The position numbers and the translations under genes are program-made. Below the pieces are notes generated by a model. It saw only the letters and a program-made list of their open reading frames with translations. It had not been told where the DNA came from and searched no databases. A stretch of DNA of 40,220 bases, taken from Paenibacillus phytorum (lineage in GTDB: Bacteria > Bacillota > Bacilli > Paenibacillales > NBRC-103111). Location: NCBI RefSeq assembly GCF_013141715.1, contig NZ_WHOA01000184.1, positions 1 to 40,220 on the forward strand, in the 5' to 3' direction. Within the stretch, counting starts at the first letter, position 1. Each line of letters begins with the position of its first letter. Of this stretch, positions 24,611 through 32,678 are shown one piece after another.

Positions 24611-25402
24611 ATGTCGGTTTTGTCGTTAGAGAGAAAAAACTTTATTCTTGATCGATTACAAGCTTACGGTAAAGTGAACGCGGCTGAATTAGCCAAACTG
24701 ATGGACGTTTCGATGGAAACCGTCCGGCGCGACCTTGATATGCTGGAGAAGGAAGGCCTGCTCAAACGTGTGCATGGCGGAGCTGTCAAAATTAATTTTC
24801 AACTGGGTGAACCGTCGTTCTATCAACGCAAAGATGTTAGTCTGGAAAACAAAAAGAAAGTGGCTCAGAAAGCCGCGCAGCTGGTAAGAGACGGAGATAC
24901 GATCGTCATGGGAGGAGGGACCACGATCCTTGAAATGGCTCACGCTCTCCGCGGCGTCAATAAGGTCACCATTCTGACCAATTCGGTACCTACGTCGCAT
25001 ACGCTATTGGATTCTTTAAATCAAGGTTTATTTCACGGAAAAGTGATTCTGTTAGGCGGGGAATTGAATGAAGAGCAGTATTCAACGAGTGGATCTGTTT
25101 GTGAAAAAATGCTGGATCTGTTTTGTGTAAATAAAGCTTTTATTTCGCCGGGAGGCATCTCCCTTTCGGGTGTTATGGAATATACGCTGGAAGAATCGTC
25201 GATTTCGGCCAAGATGATTCAGGTGGCGAAAGAAAAAATTATTATTGCGGATCATGGCAAGATCGGTGCTGAAGCATTGTGCAAATTCGCGCAGCTTGAC
25301 CAGATCAACGTGATCGTTTGCGACCAACAAGCGCCGCAATCGTGGAACTTTTCTTTGGAGAATATCGAATGGGTAACAGCGGATGAGGAGATTGTCAAGT
25401 GA
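24611..25402 (+). CDS. DeoR-family transcriptional regulator
   Basis: Probable local repressor that responds to a phosphorylated sugar. It has 263 residues: an N-terminal winged helix-turn-helix (LDRLQAYGKVNAAELAKLMD and VSMETVRRDLDMLEKEG, ending in the signature KRVHGGAV) and a C-terminal DeoR sensor domain related to phosphosugar isomerases (DGDTIVMGGGTTILEMA, FISPGGISLSGV, KIIIADHGKIG). ATG 24611 is chosen because gaggaggg lies about 8 nt upstream. It ends in a GTGA overlap with the HAD gene. Confidence 0.93.
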   Translation: MSVLSLERKNFILDRLQAYGKVNAAELAKLMDVSMETVRRDLDMLEKEGLLKRVHGGAVKINFQLGEPSFYQRKDVSLENKKKVAQKAAQLVRDGDTIVMGGGTTILEMAHALRGVNKVTILTNSVPTSHTLLDSLNQGLFHGKVILLGGELNEEQYSTSGSVCEKMLDLFCVNKAFISPGGISLSGVMEYTLEESSISAKMIQVAKEKIIIADHGKIGAEALCKFAQLDQINVIVCDQQAPQSWNFSLENIEWVTADEEIVK

Positions 25403-26157
25403 AACAGATTAAAGGGATTTTATTTGATAAAGACGGAACTTTAATGGATTTTTATTCCAGTTGGGTCTTGGTGGCTACGCAGCTAGCGGATCGTTTGCTT
25501 GAAAAGCTAGAAATCGCCAATTGCCCGGAGTTGAAGGACGATTTGCTCATTTCTATCGGGCTTCATGACAATAAAGTAGATCCGAGGGGGTTTCTGGCCA
25601 GCGGCACTACACAGGATATATACGGGGCGTTTGTTCAGAAGCTGACGAAAGCGGATGTAAGTCAGGAGAAACTGGACGGGCTGGATGTTTGGATGACAGA
25701 TGAGCTTTACAGCTTGACCAAAGCCAATCGGGACAATCTAAAGCCGACAGCGGATTTGCCGAATTTACTGGATCGGCTTCGCCGGCATGGTATTAAAATG
25801 GGCATCGCAACAGCGGATGACCGGGATTCTACGAAGTTCTTTTTGGATAAAATCGGCATTCAAGGTTATTTTGATTTTATCGGCACATCGGATTATTTCG
25901 AGAAAAAACCGAATCCAAGCATGATTCAAGCATTTTGCGAAATTGCGAATATTAGCGCGGGAGAAGTGGCTGTCGCCGGCGATACGGTCGTCGATCTTCA
26001 ATTTGCGAAGAACGGTTCGGCGGGACTCGCGATCGGTGTTCTCTCCGGTGTTAGCGGGACTGCCGAGCTGAGGGAGTTAGCCGATCTAATCATTAATTCT
26101 GTCGGGGATATCGTTATGGTGAACGGCGACTTGATTTGGAAGAAGATGCAAAACTGA
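25399..26157 (+). CDS. HAD-superfamily phosphatase
   Basis: Predicted to remove phosphate from a small phosphorylated metabolite. It has 252 residues starting at GTG 25399, which overlaps the DeoR stop. Motif I is FDKDGTL (nucleophile D10, acid/base D12), motif II is IATADDR, motif III lysine lies in FEKKPNP, and motif IV is VAGDTVVDLQFAKNGS. The helical cap between motifs I and II is the phosphoglycolate-phosphatase (C1) type. It is not a phosphonatase, which would have DWAGT at motif I. The substrate is unknown. Confidence 0.9.
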   Translation: MKQIKGILFDKDGTLMDFYSSWVLVATQLADRLLEKLEIANCPELKDDLLISIGLHDNKVDPRGFLASGTTQDIYGAFVQKLTKADVSQEKLDGLDVWMTDELYSLTKANRDNLKPTADLPNLLDRLRRHGIKMGIATADDRDSTKFFLDKIGIQGYFDFIGTSDYFEKKPNPSMIQAFCEIANISAGEVAVAGDTVVDLQFAKNGSAGLAIGVLSGVSGTAELRELADLIINSVGDIVMVNGDLIWKKMQN

Positions 26158-26498
26158 TGAGACGAGATTGGTTTTTTGTTCTGATAGCGAGTTTATTTGA
26201 GGTTTGTTGGGTAACCGGATTGAAGCATGCGGATAGCCTTTGGGCATGGATAGGAACGCTTGCCGCGATTTTTATTACTTTTGATATGCTGATTCGTTCC
26301 TCGAAAAAACTGCCCGTCGGAACGGTCTATGCGGTTTTCACCGGGCTGGGCACTTTTGAAACCGTCATCGTCGAGATGCTCGTGTTTGGAGAAACGTTTA
26401 GCTGGGCTAAATTAGCACTCATTCTTTTAATGCTGACCGGTGTTATCGGACTTAAAATGATAACGGAACAATCCGAGAAGGAAGGGGCCGGGGCGTAG
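26157..26498 (+). CDS. Small multidrug resistance (SMR) family transporter, subunit 1
   Basis: Four-helix efflux protein, 113 residues, with the conserved membrane glutamate E15 in the first helix (IASLFEVCWVTGLKHAD) and the family segment KLPVGTVYAVFTGLGTFETV. The ATG at 26157 overlaps the HAD stop (TGATG). A TTG further upstream in frame is not needed. The next gene encodes a second SMR protein whose start overlaps this stop, so the pair likely forms a heterodimer like YkkCD. Presence inside a sugar-type uptake operon is unusual. Confidence 0.92.
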   Translation: MRRDWFFVLIASLFEVCWVTGLKHADSLWAWIGTLAAIFITFDMLIRSSKKLPVGTVYAVFTGLGTFETVIVEMLVFGETFSWAKLALILLMLTGVIGLKMITEQSEKEGAGA

Positions 26499-26812
26499 TG
26501 GGCTGGATTTGCTTAATTCTCGCAGGCGCTTTTGAGATCGCTGGGGCTGTGAGTCTGAACAAACTGAGCAAAAACAAAAGTTGGAAGACAGTTATCCTGC
26601 TAGCCGTCAGCTTCTCATTAAGTTTCTTTCTGCTGTCCCAAACGATGAAAACCATTTCCATGGGTACGGCATATGCGGTTTGGACAGGAATAGGAACGGT
26701 AGGAAGCACGCTGATCGGCATGTTTATATATGGCGAATCGAAAGATTGGCGGCGGTTATTGTTTATTAGCATGGTCGTTATCGCTGCCATTGGATTAAAG
26801 CTATTGGCGTAA
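26498..26812 (+). CDS. Small multidrug resistance (SMR) family transporter, subunit 2
   Basis: 104 residues with four helices. The conserved glutamate is E13 (ILAGAFEIAGAVSLNKLS), and GTAYAVWTGIGTVGSTLIGM is the SMR signature. The GTG start shares its first G with the TAG stop of subunit 1, so translation is tightly coupled. The exported compound is unknown. No guanidine riboswitch is seen upstream, which argues weakly against a guanidine exporter role. Confidence 0.92.
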   Translation: MGWICLILAGAFEIAGAVSLNKLSKNKSWKTVILLAVSFSLSFFLLSQTMKTISMGTAYAVWTGIGTVGSTLIGMFIYGESKDWRRLLFISMVVIAAIGLKLLA

Positions 26813-26843
26813 TAAGGATGTCATAGGATACGGAGGAGAGATT

Positions 26844-27794
26844 ATGAAAATCGGGTTGGAAACTGAAAGTTATCACTTGCAGTTCATTTCTGGCAAAATG
26901 GATGTATTTCAATTTATCCGCAAGACAGCCGAATTGGGATTAGACGGTGTCATGCTGAATATTAACCCATGGCCGGGGCTGCCGGGGTGGGGGGTTCTTG
27001 AATCATTTGATCCCGAATATTTGGCGAAAGTAAGAAACGAAATACAGAAATATGGTTTTTTTGCTGAGATCGATACGAGCGGTACGGATCCTGTCCATCT
27101 AACGAAAGTGATAGAAGCCGCTCATCAAATAGGAGCTGACGTCGTTCGGACTTACGCTTGTATGGGCGTTTATGATCCGGATAAATTGAGTAGAGCTCCG
27201 CAAGACATCGCGCAGCTTGTCCCGTTGCTGAAGAAATACAGAATTCGACTGGCCGTAGAAAATCATGAGGAAGAGATTGCGGATGAAGTCATTCAAATCA
27301 TCAAAGATGTGGACAGCCCTTGGGTTGGCGCGCACTGCGATATCGGTAACGGCATGATGGCATGGGAGGATCCGGTCGCCGCTGTCAGGAAGTTGGCGCC
27401 GTATGCATTTACGACCCATTTTAAAGACCACATCATTATTCATGACGGCGAGGACTTCCGGGTATGTGGAGTTCCTATAGGAACTGGCAATATTGATACA
27501 GAGGAATGTTTCAAAATACTGGTAGAACAATCGACACTTACCCGTATCAATGTGGAAATGTGTTTCCCGTATTCCGTGTCTTTCAAAAGAGAACCGGGAA
27601 CCGGAGGTGTATTTGAAGTTGGTGAGGGAGCATTTAAAGTTGAAAAGCCCCCTTATGATTTAAATATCATTAGACCCGAGGACTATTATTACCCGCCAGA
27701 AGAACTTTTGGCAAAAATGATTGAAGATCAAAATAAAGGCGTAGAGCAATCGATTCAATATACGCTGGCATTAAGGGAGAAATATTGCCGTTAG
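26844..27794 (+). CDS. Sugar phosphate isomerase/epimerase-like TIM-barrel protein
   Basis: Last gene of the module C operon. It has 316 residues and belongs to the xylose-isomerase-like / AP-endonuclease-2 fold group. Likely metal ligands lie in AVENHEE, GAHCDIGNGM, FTTHFKDH and NVEMCFP, the expected Glu, Asp, His and Glu positions. It may isomerise, epimerise or otherwise process the sugar taken up by the importer. Members of this group also act on keto-sugars and inositols, so the reaction is not fixed. Strong ribosome site ggaggaga, with 31 bases after the SMR gene. A terminator lies at 28123-28149, after the sigK remnant. Confidence 0.85.
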   Translation: MKIGLETESYHLQFISGKMDVFQFIRKTAELGLDGVMLNINPWPGLPGWGVLESFDPEYLAKVRNEIQKYGFFAEIDTSGTDPVHLTKVIEAAHQIGADVVRTYACMGVYDPDKLSRAPQDIAQLVPLLKKYRIRLAVENHEEEIADEVIQIIKDVDSPWVGAHCDIGNGMMAWEDPVAAVRKLAPYAFTTHFKDHIIIHDGEDFRVCGVPIGTGNIDTEECFKILVEQSTLTRINVEMCFPYSVSFKREPGTGGVFEVGEGAFKVEKPPYDLNIIRPEDYYYPPEELLAKMIEDQNKGVEQSIQYTLALREKYCR

Positions 27795-27860
27795 ATTAAA
27801 TGTTCTCATCTAAAGGTCATCACGCAGGAAGGAAATATTTATTCCTGTTAAGCGAAATGG

Positions 27861-28116
27861 ATGGCAGGTTTTAGTTCATTGCTCCGCTTTATAGAGAACA
27901 TTACGTTGCTTCGTGTTCACAACCTCAAAAAATTCGACAGCACAGGAGAAGATCTCGAGGATTTAATCTCGATCGGAACCATCGGTTTGATCAAAGCCAT
28001 TGAATCGTTTTCGCCGAACAAAGGGACCTAGCTCGCTACATTCGCGGCTCGCTGTATTGAGAATGAGATTCTTATGCATCTGCGTTCATTGAAGAAAACA
28101 CGTAAAGATGTGTCCT
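27861..28116 (+). pseudogene. sigK: N-terminal fragment of sporulation sigma factor gene sigK
   Basis: ATG 27861 begins MAGFSSLLRFIENITLL. The text then jumps to VHNLKKFDSTGEDLEDLISI, GTIGLIKAIESFSPNKGT, LATFAARCIENEIL and MHLRSLKKTRKDVS. This is SigK region 2 with an internal deletion of roughly 40-60 codons and an in-frame TAG at 28029-28031 where a lysine codon is expected. It ends at the codons for KKTRKDVS, exactly where the C-terminal fragment at 1072 begins. It is non-functional as read. Confidence 0.82.
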
Positions 28117-28122
28117 ACATTT

Positions 28123-28149
28123 ACCGCCTATTCATATGGCGGTTTTTTT
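28123..28149 (+). terminator. Intrinsic terminator after the sigK remnant
   Basis: ACCGCC (28123-28128) pairs with GGCGGT (28138-28143) around a 9-nt loop and is followed by seven T. It probably ends the module C transcript. Confidence 0.75.
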
Positions 28150-28203
28150 GCGCACTTCATAGTGCAAGGCCAAGAGACAGTGAACAATCAGGAAGTATTG
28201 TGC

Positions 28204-28397
28204 AGACAATTTTACAAATCAAACCAAGTGATGCAATCTAGAGGCGGAGTATAGAAAAAAGACATATGGACTGCCTTCATCAAAATAAACATTAAATTTC
28301 TCACGCAAGCGCATTTATTCGGGTTTGTAAGATGATAACAAATTACAAATAGGTTCAGCTAAAATTACAAAGCGTTTTACCTGTAATGGATTATAAT
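28204..28397 (+). promoter_or_regulatory. Module B regulatory region upstream of the GH110 gene
   Basis: AGACAATTTTACAAAT (28204-28219) matches the block found before the permease (32581) and binding-protein (34474) genes. A second TACAAAT (28344-28350) lies 48 bp before a good -10 box, TATAAT (28392-28397); the other two promoters show distances of 49 and 50. TTACAAAGCGTTTT (28365-28378) adds a further related half-site 21 bp downstream, typical AraC-type spacing. Otherwise 28150-28522 holds only the ribosome site of the GH110 gene. Confidence 0.5.
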
Positions 28398-28522
28398 CTA
28401 TTTATGCTTACAATAAACTTGTTTAGCTAAGGGGGGACAAACTCAGCCAGAGGCTTCTCTATGGAAAATGCAGCAAATTCGAGTTGAGATTATTTTCAGG
28501 AAAAAGAAGGGTGGAAAAAAGT

Positions 28523-31500
28523 ATGTTTAACATGCTTCAAATGAAAAAAAATTCAATTTCTACGTATCTGATTCTCACTGTATTTGCAGTTATTTTCACA
28601 ATCGTTATTCAGACACCGAAGGCAAATGCTGCTTTTGCAAATTATACCCAAACCACGGAAACAATTGGTGGTGTTAATTATTCGGTCATCACCGTTACTT
28701 ATTCCGGGGATGATGCGGGTCCCGCAGTTAATGAAGCTATTGCAGCCGCCAAAAATGCCGCGAAACCAGTCATTTTGGATTTTCCGACAGCGACATATAA
28801 CTTTAAGGATTCGTCTGCCGTGGATGCTCAATATTATATTTCCAATGCATCGACTGCAACACAAACGCCAGGAGGGTGGAGAAAGGTCGGACTTTTGATT
28901 AATAACATCAACGACTTGACGATACGGGGAAACGATTCGACGCTGATGTTCCACGGCGTGATGACGCCCATTGTATTTGACAATGCCGTAAATGTGAACA
29001 TGAATAACATTAGCTTTGATTTCAAACGGCCGGTTATGTCCGAAATGACGGTGGCAGCAGTTGGCAGCAATTATATTGAAATGAATGTTCATCCGGATTC
29101 CTTGTATAAGATCGTAAACAATAAGCTCGGTTGGACAGGAGAGGTTGACAGCAATGGCGCTGCTGCAGACAATTGGGTAGCCAGAGGGTACGCAAACATC
29201 ACACAAGTCCAGGAGTACGATCCGAATACGAAAAAGACGTGGAGAACGTCCAATCCCTTTGCGAACTATTCTAGCGCGCAGGATCTAGGAGACAGGAGAG
29301 TAAGATTTAATTACACCAGCGCCCCAAACGTAACCGTTGGACACGTCTATCAGCTTAGAAACGACGTTCGCAAAGAACAGGGTGCTTTTATTTACAGGAG
29401 TAAGAATGTAACCTGGACAGGGGTAAACTTCTACGCTGCTCCTGGACTAGGCATCGTAGGGCAGTATAGTGAAAATCTTACCTTTGATCAATTAAATTTC
29501 GCACCGAAAACGGGAAGTGGGCGGACAAATGCATCTATGGCCGATTTTATGCAAATTTCGGGTTGCAAAGGCCAAATAACGGTAAACAATTCCAACTTCT
29601 TCGGAGCACATGATGATCCGATCAATATTCACGGTACTCATCTACAAATTGTCGACAAACCGGCCTCCAACCAGATCAAGGTTAGATTTAAGCACTCGCA
29701 GAGCTGGGGATTTGATGCTTTTGCGGTTAATGACAGTATCGATTTTATAAAGGGTTCAACACTTCTATCCTATGACAGCGCTATCGTAATTGGTGTGACT
29801 CGAGTAGATGATAATAATATCCTGCTTACCCTTGATAAAAATGTTCCAAGCTCGATAACCGTTAATGATTACTTTGTGGAAAATGCAACGTGGAACCCGA
29901 ATGTCACAATTAGCAATTCAACTTTTGAATCCATTCCTACAAGAGGCATCCTGGTAACGACTCGCGGGAATGTTCTAATTGATCACAATAGATTCAACAG
30001 AATGGAAATGAGTGCGATCTTGATTGCCGATGATGCCAGCAGTTGGTATGAATCCGGTATGGTCAGGAACGTAACTATAAGCAATAATGCATTCAATAAC
30101 AATGGAAATTCTGTCATAGACATATCGCCTAGCGCGCCTTCAACGAACCCTGATCAGACCGTGCACAGCAACATCAGTATTAGCGGTAATTCATTTTATA
30201 AGACGGGAGGAACCACCTCGATCTTTGCAGGAAGCGTCAACGGATTCAACTTTACCAATAACATCGCTCAGGAAGGGGGGGTTCAGATCAATGCAAAAGG
30301 TTCAAAAAATGTAACTATATCAGGAAATACGTTTGCACAGAGTGGGGTAACCAAAGGTATAACTTTGTCCTATATGTATACGAATACCGACACAATTGAC
30401 ACGTCTCAAGGTTTTACGGTAACAAGAAACAACAATTATGTTCCTGTAGTTCCTAATCCTAACGACATCCCTCAATCACAAATGACAGCCACTGCAACCA
30501 GCCAACATAGCGGTAATGAGGCAAGCAAAGCGCTTGACGGGGACAATGGAACGATCTGGCATACTGAATGGTCTCCAATGGCCAATCTTCCTCAATCCAT
30601 AACGATGAATCTTGGGGGGACCTACAGCATTACGAAATTAAGGTACCTGCCAAGGCAAAATGGTGAATCCAATGGTAATATTATGGATTACACGATTTCT
30701 ACAAGCACGGATGGTGTAACGTTTACGGATGCAGTATCCGGAACGTGGGCGGATGATAAAGCGGAAAAGATCGCAACTTTTAATTCAGTATCAGCAACTT
30801 ATGTGAAACTGACAGCTACCCGTGGACATGGCGGCTTTGCGTCTGCTGCCGAATTGAATATTGAACGTGTGCCTCAAAACTTCCAAAATCTTTCTTTAAT
30901 TGCAGATGCAACTGCATCGAGTCAATATAATTCAGATTTTACGCCCAGCAAAGCGAAAGATGGGAACACTAGCACACAATGGTCGCCGCAGTCCGGAACC
31001 GGAGTAAATGAGTGGCTTCAAATGGACTTCGGAACAAATAAAACGATCAATCAAGTAACAATCAAGGAAAATTTAAACAGGACAGCCGGGTATAAAGTGC
31101 AATATTATAACGGATCAAGTTGGGTCGATATTGTAACTGGAACAACGATAAATTCGTCGGTCACACATTCTTTCGTAAATATTACTGCACAAAAAATAAG
31201 GCTTTATATCACTGCCACTCAAATAGATTCAAATGGTTGGGGAAGAGAACCGAACATAACGGAATTGATCATTAATGGACAGTCATTAGTTACATCGATC
31301 TCTGTACATGGCGCAGGCGGTGCAAATTCGCTCTCCGTGAATGGTACGCTGCAAATGCAGGCCAACGTCCTCCCTGCAGATGCAAGCAGCAGAGTAACAT
31401 GGAACGTCTTCGAGGCCGATGGTATCACAGTAACGGATAAAGCGACTATAAATGCCAATGGATTACTAACGGCAATAAAAGGAGGTACAGTAAAAGTAGT

Positions 31501-32440
31501 TGCAGCGGCCACTGACGGCAGTGGCGTACAAGGATCCACATCGATTAAGATTGAATCCGATCAGATGGACGTCGCATTGGATAAAGCGAGTCTTGCTATC
31601 GGCTACGCGGAAGGTGACAGCGAAGTAGGTGTAACGAAAAACGTTCATTTGATAACGAACGGTGCGAACGGGACAATAATTACATGGAGCAGTGACGCTA
31701 CATCTGTCATCGACGCGAACGGTACGGTAACCCGCCCGTTATCTTTCGAATCAGATGCGACTGTTAGGCTATTAGCAACGATCACAAAAGGTACTGTTTC
31801 GGACATAAGGACGTTCGTACTTAACGTATTAAAGGGGGTTCCTCCTGTAACCACCGCAATGTTAAGTCCGGCTGCGCCTAACGGCAAGAACAGCTGGTAC
31901 ACGACGGATGTGACCGTAAACTTATCTGTAAGCGCCAGTGTTTACGGAGGCTCCGTAACAACGGAATACCAAGTGAATGACGGTGAATGGGTCGTTTACA
32001 CCGGCTCCATTCCAGCTTTCGGTGACGGAATTTATAAGCTCGGATACCGCAGCAAGGATCAGGCAGGAAATGTAGAACATCTCAAAACCGTCGAATTTAA
32101 AGTTGACAAGACAGCTCCAACTCTTTCCGTCCAGTTAGATAAGACGTCGATTTGGCCAGCGAATCATAAAATGGTTACGATCAATGCCACGTTGAATCCT
32201 AGTGATGATACATCGGACGTTGAATCCGTGGTATTAACGTCCATAACGAGCAATCAACCAGATAGCGACCAAAGCGACATTCAGGCCAATTTCGGCACAG
32301 CGGCCACTTCCTTTAGCTTACGTGCGGAGAAGTCGTGCATCTATACCATCACGTATACAGCTACCGATAAAGCTGGCAACAAAACGGTTGAATCTGTTAC
32401 CGTCATAGTACCTCATGATCAATCCGACAATCAGGGATAA
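28523..32440 (+). CDS. Secreted GH110-type alpha-1,3-galactosidase with CBM32 and Ig-like domains
   Basis: Predicted to remove terminal alpha-1,3-linked galactose (blood-group-B-like or linear) from glycans outside the cell. ATG 28523 is chosen because aagggtgg lies 8 nt upstream. The 1305 residues read: signal peptide (1-36, ending KANA); right-handed beta-helix catalytic part (~45-645), with ASMADFMQISGCKG (D341) and FFGAHDDPINIHGTHL (D364, D365), the conserved acidic positions of GH110 as I recall them; two F5/8 type C (CBM32) domains (~650-788, ~789-919); a BIG2 Ig-like domain (~920-1010); an atrophied Ig-like domain (~1014-1105); an OmpL47-like domain (~1107-1195); and a final beta domain. 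Unlike the GH101 protein it lacks FIMAH. Family assignment is by motif; a related beta-helix family cannot be fully excluded. Confidence 0.85.
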   Translation: MFNMLQMKKNSISTYLILTVFAVIFTIVIQTPKANAAFANYTQTTETIGGVNYSVITVTYSGDDAGPAVNEAIAAAKNAAKPVILDFPTATYNFKDSSAVDAQYYISNASTATQTPGGWRKVGLLINNINDLTIRGNDSTLMFHGVMTPIVFDNAVNVNMNNISFDFKRPVMSEMTVAAVGSNYIEMNVHPDSLYKIVNNKLGWTGEVDSNGAAADNWVARGYANITQVQEYDPNTKKTWRTSNPFANYSSAQDLGDRRVRFNYTSAPNVTVGHVYQLRNDVRKEQGAFIYRSKNVTWTGVNFYAAPGLGIVGQYSENLTFDQLNFAPKTGSGRTNASMADFMQISGCKGQITVNNSNFFGAHDDPINIHGTHLQIVDKPASNQIKVRFKHSQSWGFDAFAVNDSIDFIKGSTLLSYDSAIVIGVTRVDDNNILLTLDKNVPSSITVNDYFVENATWNPNVTISNSTFESIPTRGILVTTRGNVLIDHNRFNRMEMSAILIADDASSWYESGMVRNVTISNNAFNNNGNSVIDISPSAPSTNPDQTVHSNISISGNSFYKTGGTTSIFAGSVNGFNFTNNIAQEGGVQINAKGSKNVTISGNTFAQSGVTKGITLSYMYTNTDTIDTSQGFTVTRNNNYVPVVPNPNDIPQSQMTATATSQHSGNEASKALDGDNGTIWHTEWSPMANLPQSITMNLGGTYSITKLRYLPRQNGESNGNIMDYTISTSTDGVTFTDAVSGTWADDKAEKIATFNSVSATYVKLTATRGHGGFASAAELNIERVPQNFQNLSLIADATASSQYNSDFTPSKAKDGNTSTQWSPQSGTGVNEWLQMDFGTNKTINQVTIKENLNRTAGYKVQYYNGSSWVDIVTGTTINSSVTHSFVNITAQKIRLYITATQIDSNGWGREPNITELIINGQSLVTSISVHGAGGANSLSVNGTLQMQANVLPADASSRVTWNVFEADGITVTDKATINANGLLTAIKGGTVKVVAAATDGSGVQGSTSIKIESDQMDVALDKASLAIGYAEGDSEVGVTKNVHLITNGANGTIITWSSDATSVIDANGTVTRPLSFESDATVRLLATITKGTVSDIRTFVLNVLKGVPPVTTAMLSPAAPNGKNSWYTTDVTVNLSVSASVYGGSVTTEYQVNDGEWVVYTGSIPAFGDGIYKLGYRSKDQAGNVEHLKTVEFKVDKTAPTLSVQLDKTSIWPANHKMVTINATLNPSDDTSDVESVVLTSITSNQPDSDQSDIQANFGTAATSFSLRAEKSCIYTITYTATDKAGNKTVESVTVIVPHDQSDNQG

Positions 32441-32514
32441 CAAGTTGGTAACCATGTTGAATGAATGATGAGAATCGTCAGTTTCCTATGAGAAAAATTT
32501 GTAGTTCACAAACA

Positions 32515-32557
32515 AAGAACACGGAACCCAATATGGGCTATCGTGTTCTTTTTGTTT
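32515..32557 (+). terminator. Rho-independent terminator of the GH110 gene
   Basis: AAGAACACG (32515-32523) pairs with CGTGTTCTT (32542-32550), with an inner CCCA/TGGG stem. A T-rich run follows. Confidence 0.85.
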
Positions 32558-32580
32558 TGGCTTGCTACCCCTGGCAAATA

Positions 32581-32644
32581 AGACAATAATACAAATGAGT
32601 AAAGCATTTGCTCCATTCCGGGTCCATCTGAAATAGTAGATAAT
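32581..32644 (+). promoter_or_regulatory. Module B promoter of the permease genes
   Basis: The block begins AGACAATAATACAAATGAG and continues AAAGCATTTGCTCCATTC, matching the 34474 copy at about 30 of 38 positions. A -10-like GATAAT lies at 32639-32644, with no recognisable -35 box. That pattern fits activation by a regulator bound just upstream. Confidence 0.55.
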
Positions 32645-32678
32645 ATAACTATTCAATCAATTTAATAGGAGGCAACCC

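Noticed and set aside
26100..26157. Guanidine (ykkC) riboswitch before the SMR pair
   Set aside because: The SMR genes overlap the preceding coding sequence, leaving no leader; no riboswitch-like leader is visible upstream of the operon either.
1072..28116. The 27-kb segment between the sigK halves as an active skin-like mobile element
   Set aside because: The halves are in the wrong order for chromosomal restoration, both carry inactivating changes, and no recombinase or phage gene lies between them. Kept only as a remnant observation.
28553..29206. Antisense open frame (217 codons) inside the GH110 gene
   Set aside because: Same reasoning: it mirrors the coding bias of the real gene and has no recognisable domain.
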